In this document: positions 1 through 7,690 of the stretch, piece after piece | Layout of the letters: the number at the start of each line of letters is the position of its first letter | Position numbering within the stretch: the stretch's first letter is position 1 | Source of the DNA: Myxococcales bacterium UBA5297 | Lineage (GTDB): Bacteria; Myxococcota; Myxococcia; Myxococcales; UBA5297 | DNA length: 14,687 bases | Assembly: GCA_002408385.1 (NCBI GenBank) | Contig: DHSB01000158.1 | Coordinates: 2,655 to 17,341, forward strand | Reading direction: 5' to 3' | Program-made: the position numbers and the translations under genes | Notes under the pieces: generated by a model | What the model was told of the DNA's origin: nothing | Database searches by the model: none | What the model saw: the letters and a program-made list of their open reading frames with translations, nothing else

Positions 1-330
1 GGCGCAGGGTCGTCCTCGGCCGGGGACACCCACCAACTCGGGGCGGCGCAGGGTCGTCCTCGGTTCGGGACACCCGCCAACTCGGGGCGGCGCAGGGGCG
101 TCCTCGGCCGGGGACACCCGCCAACTCGGGGCGGCGCAGGGTCGTCCTCGGTTCGGGACACCCGCCAACTCGGGGCGGCGCAGGGTCGTCCTCGGCCCGG
201 GACACCCACCAACTCGGGGTGGCGCAGGGTCGTCCTCGGCCCGGGACACCCATCGCCTCAACTCGGGGCACTCACCGACTCGGGTGGGCGCAGGGTGTGC
301 CTCAGCCCGGGACAGCCGCACCCGGGGAGG
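1..330. repeat. 44-bp tandem repeat array (minisatellite), cut by the window edge
   Basis: Five consecutive units of exactly 44 bp lie at 1-44, 45-88, 89-132, 133-176 and 177-220. Each begins GGCGCAGGGTCGTCCTCGG (unit 3 has one change) and ends CAACTCGGGG plus C or T. A degenerate sixth unit (221-267), a spacer and a diverged seventh (about 286-330) follow. Units 2 and 4 are identical and carry GGTTCGGG, while units 1 and 3 carry GGCCGGGG, so the array has an 88-bp higher-order period. Each unit holds a short GTCC/GGAC stem. The units abut without unique spacers, so this is not CRISPR, and 44 is not a multiple of three, so it is not a coding repeat. It probably extends left of the window. Function unknown. 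Confidence 0.95.
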
Positions 331-411
331 CCTACCGCGCTTGCCTTCCCGCCATCGACGGGGCAGCCTTCACACCTCATTTGGGTGGGGTGGAAGGGTG
401 CACGAGGAAAG

Positions 412-1275
412 ATGGGCTGGTTCGAGGCGGCGCTGCTGGCGACGCTGCTCTACGGCTTGATGCAGACGTTCCAGAAGCTGGCCGCCGCGCGCGGGCTGTC
501 GCCGCTGCAGATCGTCTTCTCGGCCGGGCTCACCGTCTCGCTGCTCGCCGGGAGCGCCATGCTCGCGAGCGGCGGGCCGGTCGCTTGGAGCGGGGCGACG
601 CTGACCTACGCGGTCCTCAACTCCGTCTTCTTCACCGCCGGCTCGATCCTCCTGCTGTTCGCGTTGAAGCGGGCCTCGGCGGCGGTCGCGCTGCCGGTCA
701 ACAAGCTCGACGCGGTGCTCGTCGTCGCCATCGGGGCGCTCGCCTTCGACGAGCGGCCGACTCCTATCCAGTGGGTCGGCGCCTTGCTCGGGCTGGCAGT
801 CATCGCGGTGCTCACCTGGCCCAGGCGCGGGGCGGAGCCGAGCGCCAAATCGCGGGCCGACCTCGCGGGGATAGGGTTGGCGGCCGCCGCCGCGGTCTGT
901 TTCGCCGGCTCGATGACCGTCGGCCGAATCGCCTCGCGCTCTGGCCCCGTCCTCCCGTTCGTCTTCGCGACCTACGCGTGCACCGCGCTGCTCGGCCTCG
1001 GGGCCTGGCGGCTGGCGGACAGCGAGCGAAGGTGCAGCCGGCTCGACGCCTGCCGCTACGGCGCGGCGATCGGCGCGCTCAACTTCGTCGGCTACCTGCT
1101 CATCCTTCGAGCATTCGCGCAGGGGCCGATGGCGCTCATCCAGCCGCTGTTGGCGAGCTCGATGCTCATCGCGGTGGGGCTGAGCACCTGGCTGCTACGT
1201 GAGCCCATCGCCTGGCGCCACGCGGCGGCCGTCGGGCTCTCGCTCGCCGCGGCGCTCCTGATCCGCGTCGGCTGA
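412..1275 (+). CDS. EamA/DMT-family membrane transporter
   Basis: A 287-residue, very hydrophobic inner-membrane protein with about ten transmembrane helices arranged as two similar halves (about residues 5-137 and 150-286). This is the usual size and architecture of EamA/drug-metabolite transporters. Residues typical of the fold are seen near 'FALKRASAAVALPVNKLD' in the first half and 'RAFAQGPMALIQPLLASS' in the second, each followed by a helix and an acidic or basic 'FDERP' or 'LREPI' turn. The start at 412 is chosen because GAGGAAAG lies directly upstream. An ATG at 295 in the same frame falls in the repeat array and would add a hydrophilic, non-conserved leader. The substrate cannot be inferred: members export metabolites, amino acids or drugs. 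It appears monocistronic and converges with the MscS gene. Confidence 0.9.
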   Translation: MGWFEAALLATLLYGLMQTFQKLAAARGLSPLQIVFSAGLTVSLLAGSAMLASGGPVAWSGATLTYAVLNSVFFTAGSILLLFALKRASAAVALPVNKLDAVLVVAIGALAFDERPTPIQWVGALLGLAVIAVLTWPRRGAEPSAKSRADLAGIGLAAAAAVCFAGSMTVGRIASRSGPVLPFVFATYACTALLGLGAWRLADSERRCSRLDACRYGAAIGALNFVGYLLILRAFAQGPMALIQPLLASSMLIAVGLSTWLLREPIAWRHAAAVGLSLAAALLIRVG

Positions 1276-1339
1276 AAGAGGCGTCGAACGAACCCTTCGG
1301 ATGCCGGTCAACCCCGAGCCTGGGGAGAAGCACGGCCGC

Positions 1340-1445
1340 GCCGAATCGAGTCGGGGCCCTTCGACTCCGCCTGCCCCGAGCTTGGCGAGGGGCTCAGGCT
1401 GAGCGGGGTGGAGGCCGAGTCGGGGCCGCTCGACTGCATTCGCTT
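1340..1445. repeat. REP-like palindromic intergenic element between convergent genes
   Basis: A 19-bp direct repeat, GAGTCGGGGCCCTTCGACT at 1348-1366 and its 17/19 match at 1417-1435, brackets a segment rich in inverted repeats. The segment includes GCTCA-GGC-TGAGC (1392-1404), and the arms GGCCC..CGACTCC..GCC and GGAGGCCGAGTCGGGGCC are partly complementary. Motifs such as CCCTTCGACTCC and GAGGGGCTCAGGCTGAGC resemble dispersed REP-like elements I know from many high-GC genomes; that comparison is from memory. It lies between the 3' ends of two converging genes, so it could also act as a bidirectional transcription end. No T-tract is seen. Confidence 0.55.
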
Positions 1446-1475
1446 CCAGCGCTCGACTCTCGACTGTCTCGCCCT

Positions 1476-2414
1476 TCATCCTGCCTTCGCGGCGCGGTTG
1501 GAGAGCTGGAAGGCTGCCGGCTCACCGGCGCGGTCGAAGAAGCGCTGGGTCGGGTAGGCGATCTCGATGTCCGAGTGTTCGGCAAAGGCGCGCAGCGCCT
1601 CTTCCCAAAGTAGATGGGCGGTGGCGCGCCGTTTTCGCGGCTCGCACAAGTAGCGCATCGTCAGCCGCACGCCATTGGCCGCGACGGCGGTGTAGACCGC
1701 CGGCGTGAGCGCCTCGTTGGGGAGGAGAAAGCAGGTCGACGCGGTCTCGAGCTGCTTTCGCGCCAGGTCGGCCAGGCCGCCGGTGTGGCGCAGGATTATC
1801 TGCTCGAGCAGCCCCTTGGCCCGCTCCCAGTTGCTCTCGAAGGTCACCGTCACCCCGAGCTCGTCCCAGATGCACCACATGCCCTTGGTGTAGTTGGCGA
1901 CCGGATGGTTGAGCACCATGCCGTTGGGAACGTGGACGATGCGGCCGGTGCTCTGGTCGGCGTCGACCCACTGGCCGATCTCGAGCAGGGTGAACTGGAA
2001 GAGGCGCACGTCGATGACGTCGCCGGAGATGGCGCCGATCTCGATGCGATCGCCCAGCTCGAAGGGCCGGCGCCAGAGGATGAAGCCCCAGCCGGCGAGG
2101 TTGGCGACGAGGTCTTTGAGCGCGATGGCGACGCCGGCCGAGACCAGGCCGAGGAAGGTCGCCAGCGACTGGATGCCCTCGAACCAGATGCGGCCGACGA
2201 GCACGAGGACGATCGGCGCGGTGGCCCAGACCGTCGACTTGTGCCAGCGGTAGCGCAACCGCGGGTCGGCGACCCGGCGCTTGACCACCGCGAGGACGAG
2301 CCTTCGCGCCAGCCAGACGAGGAAGACGGCGACCAGCGAGGCGGTGAGCTTGCCCTGTGTGTCGGGGGCGACGCCGAAGGTTGTCTGGAACCAGGTTGCG
2401 GCCTTGTCGAGCAT
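1476..2414 (-). CDS. MscS-family small-conductance mechanosensitive channel
   Basis: A 312-residue protein close in length to E. coli MscS. Three hydrophobic segments lie near residues 21-44, 61-78 and 81-114. The last is a Gly/Ala-rich pore helix (TFLGLVSAGVAIALKDLVAN) leading into the MscS beta-domain: 'RPFELGDRIEIG', 'GDVIDVRLFQFTLLEI' and 'VPNGMVLNHPVANYTKG' (about 116-178). An alpha/beta C-terminal domain follows. The family relieves turgor on osmotic downshock by opening a non-selective pore in the inner membrane. The gene starts 33 bp after the lipoprotein stop on the same strand, so the two are probably cotranscribed. The Shine-Dalgarno is weak (AGGACACC before ATG). Family assignment is firm; gating properties and any partner are unknown. 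Confidence 0.93.
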   Translation of the reverse strand: MLDKAATWFQTTFGVAPDTQGKLTASLVAVFLVWLARRLVLAVVKRRVADPRLRYRWHKSTVWATAPIVLVLVGRIWFEGIQSLATFLGLVSAGVAIALKDLVANLAGWGFILWRRPFELGDRIEIGAISGDVIDVRLFQFTLLEIGQWVDADQSTGRIVHVPNGMVLNHPVANYTKGMWCIWDELGVTVTFESNWERAKGLLEQIILRHTGGLADLARKQLETASTCFLLPNEALTPAVYTAVAANGVRLTMRYLCEPRKRRATAHLLWEEALRAFAEHSDIEIAYPTQRFFDRAGEPAAFQLSNRAAKAG

Positions 2415-2447
2415 GGTGTCCTATTCGCGCCGCCCCCGTCGTCGGGC

Positions 2448-5400
2448 TCAGTCGACCCGGATTGTGAAGGCGCCCGCGTCGCCTGCGGTGTAGCCGTCGA
2501 CGACGATGAAGTAAGTGGTGTTCGGGGTCGGCGTGGTGATCGAGAGGGTCTCGTCCCGTCCGCCGATGTAGGAGTCGCGGCTGCCCGCGCAGGTCGCCGA
2601 GTCTCCGCAGCCGCCGGTGGTCGCGAGCACGGCGACGTCGAAGCCCGCCTCGACGTTGGTGATGGAGACGGTGAACGTGTCGGCGGTGGTTGGGACGTAG
2701 GCAAAGACCACGTCCGGGCCCGGCCAGTTGCGGCTGCAGGCCGAGCTCGCGCTGGCGCGGTTGTAGTCGTTGGCCGCGCCCGCCGTGCTCGCCTTGAGCG
2801 CGACGCCCTTTTGAAGCACGGGGATAGCGCCGTCGCAGGCGTCGTTGGCCGGGGAATCGATGGCGAGCGTGAAGCCGCCGGCCTCGGTCGGCGACCAGGC
2901 GTCGATCACGATGAAGTAGGTCTGCCCGGCGAGCCCGGCGATAAGCAGCTCCTCGGGGGCGCCCTTGCTCCCGTCGTCGTCGAGGGCCCCGCAGCGCGCG
3001 GCGGCGCCGTCGCAAGGGGCGGGCATGATCCAGAGCGCCGCGTCGAAGGTGGGCACCGGGCTCAGGCGGACGCGGAAGACCCCGTCGGACGCCGGCGTGT
3101 ACGAGTAGACGACGTCCTTGCCGTCGAGGCCGTAGAAGCCGTTGGCACAGGCGGCCGAAGGCGCGCCGGACCCGAAGTCGTTGGTCGCATCGAACGTCGA
3201 GCCCGCGACCGTGGTCTCCGCGCTGATGGCGATGGCGCCCGAGCAGATGGAGTTGACGACCGTCTGGCGCACGGTGAGCGTGTACTCGCCCCAGGCGCTC
3301 CCGTAGGAGTCGACCCACAGGTAGTAGGTGCCGGGCTCGAGCGCATCGAAATGCAGTGAGGCGCTTCCGGCCGCGTCGCTGCAGCCGACCTCGGTGTCGC
3401 GGTCGTCGCACGCGCTGCGCAGGTGGACGACGGCGTGGACGCCGGCGGCCATGTCGAGGGTGATGTCGACGTTGCGCGGCTCGCTCAGCGCGAACGAATA
3501 GACGACGTCTTTGCCCGTGCCCAGGCAGTTCAGGCTGGTGCCGCTGTTGGTCGCGTAGGTCGTGTCCCCGGTCACCGAGACCGCGCCGCCGCTGAAGGAG
3601 AGCGCTATCGCGCCGCCGCAGGCGTCGTTGCCGGGGGCGGGCGGGGCGACGCAGGCGTTCTGTTCGCAGAGCTGGGGCGCGGCGCAGCTTCCGCAGCTCA
3701 CGGTGCGCGAGAGGCCGCAGTTGTCGAAGCCGGTGAAGCTGCCGCACTGCTTGGAGAGCCGTGAGCAGAGCTGCTGATCGGTCTCGGCGGCGCACTCGCA
3801 GCGCTGCTGCGCGTTGCAGAGGTAGCCGGACGGGCAGGAGGTCGGCGTACACGAGCAGGTACCGGAGCCCGGATCGCACGCCTCGCCGGCCCCGCAGGTG
3901 ACCCCGGCGCAAGGGGAGACGCAGTACCCGCTGACCGCGTCGCAGCGCTTGGCCGGATCGGCCGCCGCGCAGCTATCCGGCGAGGCGGTGCAGCGGCAGA
4001 TGCCGGTCGCCGGTGTGCAGACCTGGCCGGCGGGGCAGCTCACTCCGGCGCACTTGGAGACACAGCGGCTGGCCGAACATCGGGTCGTCGGGTCGGTCGC
4101 CGAGCAGCTATCGGGCGAGGTGGTGCAGGCGCACCCGCCGGTCGTCGGCACGCAGGCCTCGCCGGTCGGGCAGGTGACCCCGGCGCAGCGCGGCACGCAG
4201 ACGCCGGAGCTCGCGTCGCAGCGGGTCGCCGCGTCGGCGGCCGTGCAGCTATCCGGGCTCGAGGTGCAGGCGCACTCGCCGGTCACCGGCGCGCAGAGCT
4301 GGCCGGCAGGGCAACTGACGCCCTGGCACAAAGGGACGCACCGGTTGGTGCCGGTGTCGCAGCGCCGGGCCGGATCGACCGCGGTGCAGGAGTCGGGCGA
4401 AGGCCGGCAGACGCAGACTCCGAGGTTGGGCGAGCAGCTCTCGCCGTCAGGGCAGCTCACGCCGAGGCAGCGCGACACGCAGTGGCGGCTGGCGCCGTCG
4501 CACTCGAGCGTCGCGTCGGCGGCGGTGCAGCTATCCGGCGCGGTGGTGCAGGCGCACGCGCCGGTCGCCGCCTCGCACGCTTCGCCGCTCGGGCAGCCGA
4601 CGCCCGCGCAGCGCGCGACGCAGATCAGGTCGACCGGGTCGCACTTGCGGGTCGGATCGGCGGCGGTGCAGGTGTCCGGGTTCGTCCTGCATTGGCAGAT
4701 GCCCGTCGTGTTGTCGCAGGTCTCACCCGGCACCGTGCAGAGCGCCCCCTGACAGCGCGGAACGCAGCGGCGCGTGGCGCCGTCGCAGCGGGTGGACTGG
4801 ACTGCCGCGGTGCAGGTGTCCGAGGGCGACAGGCTGCACTCGCAGTTGCCGGTCGCCGGGCTGCAGCGCTCGCCGGCGGTGGTGCAGACGACGTCCTCGC
4901 AGTTGCCGACGCAGTGGAGGGTCTCCGCGTCGCACTTGTTGCCCGGCGGGCAGGTGTTGGGCATGAGGCCACAGGCGCAGGCGCCGGTCGCCGGGACGCA
5001 GGCCTCGCCCTGAGGGCAGGTGACCGAGTCGCAGTTCGAGGCGCAGGTCATCGTCGCCTCGTCACAGTGGCGGCCCGACGGGCAGCTATCCGGCGACAGC
5101 CGGCACTCGCACCTCCCGGTCTGCGCGCCGCAGGACTCGCCCTGCCCACAGGGCACCCCGTTGCAGAGATCGACGCAGTGCTCCTCGTCGTCGCAGACGA
5201 GCGGAACGGGGCAGGTCCCGGGGCCGCAGTGGCACTCTCCGACCAGCGGATCTGCGCAGGACTCACCGGGCGGGCAGCGCTCTGGGCAGAGGTTGACGCA
5301 GCGGTTGGTCTCCTTCTCGCAGCCGCCGATGGTGCCGGTGCAGGTCTTCGGGTCGCAGAGGCACGCGCCGCTCTCGGGCTCGCAGAGCTCGCCCTGTTTG

Positions 5401-5786
5401 CAACCGACGCCCTCGCAGCGGGCGACGCAGCGGCGCTCGGTGCTGCAGTACTCGTCGGACGGGCAGCTCTCGTCGCTGCACTCACAGCGGCCGGTCTGCG
5501 GGTCGCACTCTTCGCCTTTGGTGCACTCGGCGCCGGCGCAGCGGTTCTCGCAGTGTCCGTCCGCGTTGCAGACAGAGGGCAGTGGGCAGGTGCCGGGCTC
5601 GCACAGGCACTCGCCGACCATCGGGTCGCACGTCTCACCGTCGAAGCAGATGACGTCCTTGCACGGATCGACCTTGGCGCCGGCGTCCTTGGGCCCGGGC
5701 GCAGGGGGCGGTTCGCCGGGGCCGCAGGCCAAGGTGAGGAGAACTGCGAGCGACAGGGGCGCACCAACGGATCGGCCGGTCGTCAT
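2448..5786 (-). CDS. Large cysteine-rich repeat lipoprotein with three C-terminal PPC-like domains
   Basis: A 1112-residue predicted lipoprotein. Residues 1-21 form a lipoprotein signal with lipobox LTLA-C (Cys21), followed by a Pro/Ala linker to 41. Fourteen tandem cysteine repeats of 41-49 residues span 42-667, each with eight cysteines in the pattern C-x3/4-C-x5/6-C-x6-C-x-C. A separate Cys module at 668-719 reads 'ETDQQLC...KQCG...DNCG...CGSC'. Three beta-rich domains of about 130 residues follow (720-844, 845-980, 981-1112). Each opens 'N(D/S)xCxGAI' and ends 'TYY/FxxVD....G.(Y/F)T', like bacterial pre-peptidase C-terminal (PPC) domains. No catalytic domain is visible, so a structural, adhesive or ligand-binding surface role is inferred. 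An in-frame ATG at 5828 was rejected because a good promoter lies between it and 5786 and the lipobox fits the shorter form. Confidence 0.9.
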   Translation of the reverse strand: MTTGRSVGAPLSLAVLLTLACGPGEPPPAPGPKDAGAKVDPCKDVICFDGETCDPMVGECLCEPGTCPLPSVCNADGHCENRCAGAECTKGEECDPQTGRCECSDESCPSDEYCSTERRCVARCEGVGCKQGELCEPESGACLCDPKTCTGTIGGCEKETNRCVNLCPERCPPGESCADPLVGECHCGPGTCPVPLVCDDEEHCVDLCNGVPCGQGESCGAQTGRCECRLSPDSCPSGRHCDEATMTCASNCDSVTCPQGEACVPATGACACGLMPNTCPPGNKCDAETLHCVGNCEDVVCTTAGERCSPATGNCECSLSPSDTCTAAVQSTRCDGATRRCVPRCQGALCTVPGETCDNTTGICQCRTNPDTCTAADPTRKCDPVDLICVARCAGVGCPSGEACEAATGACACTTAPDSCTAADATLECDGASRHCVSRCLGVSCPDGESCSPNLGVCVCRPSPDSCTAVDPARRCDTGTNRCVPLCQGVSCPAGQLCAPVTGECACTSSPDSCTAADAATRCDASSGVCVPRCAGVTCPTGEACVPTTGGCACTTSPDSCSATDPTTRCSASRCVSKCAGVSCPAGQVCTPATGICRCTASPDSCAAADPAKRCDAVSGYCVSPCAGVTCGAGEACDPGSGTCSCTPTSCPSGYLCNAQQRCECAAETDQQLCSRLSKQCGSFTGFDNCGLSRTVSCGSCAAPQLCEQNACVAPPAPGNDACGGAIALSFSGGAVSVTGDTTYATNSGTSLNCLGTGKDVVYSFALSEPRNVDITLDMAAGVHAVVHLRSACDDRDTEVGCSDAAGSASLHFDALEPGTYYLWVDSYGSAWGEYTLTVRQTVVNSICSGAIAISAETTVAGSTFDATNDFGSGAPSAACANGFYGLDGKDVVYSYTPASDGVFRVRLSPVPTFDAALWIMPAPCDGAAARCGALDDDGSKGAPEELLIAGLAGQTYFIVIDAWSPTEAGGFTLAIDSPANDACDGAIPVLQKGVALKASTAGAANDYNRASASSACSRNWPGPDVVFAYVPTTADTFTVSITNVEAGFDVAVLATTGGCGDSATCAGSRDSYIGGRDETLSITTPTPNTTYFIVVDGYTAGDAGAFTIRVD
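3786..5663 (-). repeat. Fourteen in-gene cysteine-rich repeats (41-49 residues each)
   Basis: This coding repeat block corresponds to lipoprotein residues 42-667. Repeats 1-4 are short (41-43 residues), 5-6 are 44, 7-13 are 45-49 and 14 is 42. The longer class carries an inserted 'PDSCTAADP..RCD' segment absent from the first four and from the last. Eight cysteines per repeat suggest four disulphides each. Repeats 9-13 are the most alike ('CAGVSCPAGQ.C.P.TG.C.C'), pointing to later duplication in the C-terminal half of the block. The encoding DNA is correspondingly repetitive, and copy number may vary or be collapsed in assemblies. Confidence 0.9.
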
Positions 5787-6235
5787 GGTTTCGTCTCTCT
5801 TTCCGACCAGCGAGCGTACGGAAGGCATTTCGCCCGGGTCAAGCCGCCTCCCGGAGCGCAGATTCAGGCGAAAGGCGCTCGTCGATCGGGTCCGGACTTT
5901 GGCTTTGGGTCGGGCGGCTTGTCGATAATTCGGACCGGGCTGGAGGCCTCGCGGCGCACGCGACTCGAGGGCCGGCGCGACGGGCTTGAGTGCGCGGGCC
6001 GCTGCGAGAAGCAGTGAAGGCGCGTCGAGAAATCCCTCTCCGCTCGGCGCCTCTTCTTCACGCGGGCACGCGAGGAACGCCGAGACGGCGCTCTCCGCCT
6101 CGCGGGAGAGGCCTCCGAAGCCTCCCCGGCGCCCCTCGAGCCGGCGCGGGGGCGGACTGGCGAGCCGATGGTGCGCCCGGCCGGCCGGGCGCCGCCGTTG
6201 GCAGCGAGCCGCCCGCTGAAATAGGGTGCAACGCC
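5787..6235. other. Divergent intergenic region, 449 bp, no gene seen
   Basis: This lies between the divergent lipoprotein and nhaC-type genes. Apart from the minus-strand promoter candidate, I see GATAAT at 5924-5929 preceded by TTGGCT (5899-5904, 19-bp spacing), a weak plus-strand promoter about 300 bp from the nhaC start. There is also a hairpin CTCTCC/GGAGAG at 6091-6110. Open frames here have no recognisable protein character. No riboswitch class was recognised. Confidence 0.5.
5813..5842 (-). promoter_or_regulatory. Candidate sigma70-type promoter for the lipoprotein-MscS unit
   Basis: On the minus strand, TTGACC (5842-5837) and TACGCT (5818-5813) are separated by 18 bp. They match the -35 consensus at five of six positions and the -10 at its three most conserved positions (T1, A2, T6). 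Transcription would begin near 5806, about 20 nt before the ATG at 5786, with an AGAGAG purine stretch between. This placement supports the shorter lipoprotein start. Confidence 0.5.
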
Positions 6236-7678
6236 ATGGAAAAGCCGTTCGCGGGGGCGCGCAGGCCGCCCCACCTGCTCGTTGCGCTCGTCCCTGTCGC
6301 GTTCCTCATCGCCGCGCTCTGGTTCACCGTCGTCCCTCTTCGCGAGTTCGAGCTGACGACCCACCTCGCGCTCATCTCGGCGACAGTCGTCGCCTCCTTC
6401 GTGGCCATGCTGCTCGGGTACACGTGGAAGGAGATCGAGGAGGGGATGCTCGGCGGCATCAGCATCGCGCTCAACGCGGTGGTCATCCTCCTCGTCATCG
6501 GGTTGCTGATAGCCACCTGGATCCAGGCGGGGATCGTGCCGGCGATGATCGCCTACGGCCTCGAGCTGCTCTCTCCGTCTATCTTCCTGCCGGCAGCGAC
6601 CCTCATCTGCGCTCTGGTGTCGCTGGCGACCGGCTCGTCGTGGTCTACGGCGGCGACCGTGGGCATCGCGCTCATCGGGATAGGCGAGGGCCTGGGCATG
6701 CCCAGGCCGGTCGTCGCCGGGGCGATCATCTCGGGCGCCTACTTCGGCGACAAGATGTCGCCGCTGTCCGACACCACCAACCTCGCCCCCGCCATGGCCG
6801 GCGCCGATCTGTTCGACCACGTGCGCCACATGGTCTACACGACCGGACCGAGCCTGATCATCGCGCTGGTGATCTACGGCTTCATCGGCGCAGGGAGCAC
6901 CGGCATGGTGGACACCGCGCAGGTCGACTCCATCCAGAAGGCGATCCGCGGCGCCTACGCCATCCATCCGGCGCTGCTCGTCCCGCCGCTGCTCGTCGTG
7001 GCCATGGTCGTCCTGCGAATCCCGGCGCTGCCCGCGCTCATCGCCGGCTCGGCGCTCGGTGCGCTGATGGCCGGCATCGTCCAAGGGACCGCGTGGGGCG
7101 AGGTGCTGCAGGCCGGCTACTCGGGGGTGGCGTCGAAGACCGGCAACGCGGTCGTCGACTCGCTGCTGTCGCGCGGCGGTCTCACCTCGATGTTCTCGAC
7201 GGTCGCCCTCATCATCTGCGCGCTCTCGTTCGGCGGAGTGCTCGAGAGGGCGCGGATGCTCGAGTCGATCGCCGGGTCCATCCTCCGGCTGGCGCGTGGG
7301 GTCGGCGGCCTGGTGAGCGCGACGCTGGTGACATGCCTGGGGATGAACGTGCTCGCCTCGGACCAGTACCTGGCCATCGTCGTGCCCGGCCGCATGTACC
7401 GCGAGGCGTACGAGAAGGCGGGGCTGGCGCCGAAGAATCTCTCCCGGGCGCTCGAGGACTCGGGGACGCTCACCTCGGTGCTCTTCCCCTGGAACACCTG
7501 CGGCGCCTTCATGATCGCCACGCTCGGCCTCGCGCCGTGGACCTACGTGCCGTACTGCTTCTTGAACCTCATCAACCCCCTCGTCTCGGCGTTCTACGGC
7601 TTCACCGGGCTGACGATGCACAAGCTCGAGGCGAAGCCGGCGACCGCGTCCGCGGCCGAGACCGTCCTGGCGCCCTAG
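6236..7678 (+). CDS. nhaC: NhaC-type Na+/H+ antiporter
   Basis: A 480-residue polytopic inner-membrane protein of NhaC length. It carries the family's signature region: 'TGSSWSTAATVGIALIGIG' (132-150) and 'GAYFGDKMSPLSDTTNLAP' (167-185). The equivalent half of the inverted duplication has 'TCLGMNVLASDQYLAIVVPG' and 'TSVLFPWNTCGAFM'. NhaC proteins exchange cytoplasmic Na+ for external protons; some homologues move organic anions or amino acids instead, so the substrate is by family. The ATG at 6236 is preceded by AGGG at a 9-nt spacing. The frame is open upstream, but that part is Arg/Pro-rich and not membrane-like. The methyltransferase gene starts 12 bp after its stop, suggesting one transcript even though the functions are not obviously linked. 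Confidence 0.93.
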   Translation: MEKPFAGARRPPHLLVALVPVAFLIAALWFTVVPLREFELTTHLALISATVVASFVAMLLGYTWKEIEEGMLGGISIALNAVVILLVIGLLIATWIQAGIVPAMIAYGLELLSPSIFLPAATLICALVSLATGSSWSTAATVGIALIGIGEGLGMPRPVVAGAIISGAYFGDKMSPLSDTTNLAPAMAGADLFDHVRHMVYTTGPSLIIALVIYGFIGAGSTGMVDTAQVDSIQKAIRGAYAIHPALLVPPLLVVAMVVLRIPALPALIAGSALGALMAGIVQGTAWGEVLQAGYSGVASKTGNAVVDSLLSRGGLTSMFSTVALIICALSFGGVLERARMLESIAGSILRLARGVGGLVSATLVTCLGMNVLASDQYLAIVVPGRMYREAYEKAGLAPKNLSRALEDSGTLTSVLFPWNTCGAFMIATLGLAPWTYVPYCFLNLINPLVSAFYGFTGLTMHKLEAKPATASAAETVLAP

Positions 7679-7690
7679 GCCGAGAGCCCG

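Noticed and set aside
1..330. CRISPR array
   Set aside because: The 44-bp units are directly adjacent and similar over their whole length; there are no unique spacers and no cas genes.
1614..3359. Long plus-strand open frame opposite MscS and the PPC-like domains
   Set aside because: Composition is Val/Gly/Asp/Arg-rich low-complexity, with no ribosome site or motif; it is the antisense shadow of well-supported genes.
1522..3912. Very long open frame on the minus strand in another frame of the lipoprotein and MscS genes (about 796 codons)
   Set aside because: Its translation is Arg/Pro/Leu-rich with no domain and crosses two real genes and their gap; long stop-free shadow frames are expected at this GC content.
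5864..7621. Minus-strand open frame of 585 codons opposite nhaC
   Set aside because: Strongly charged, His/Arg/Asp-rich translation typical of antisense to a membrane protein gene; nhaC on the plus strand has clear family motifs.
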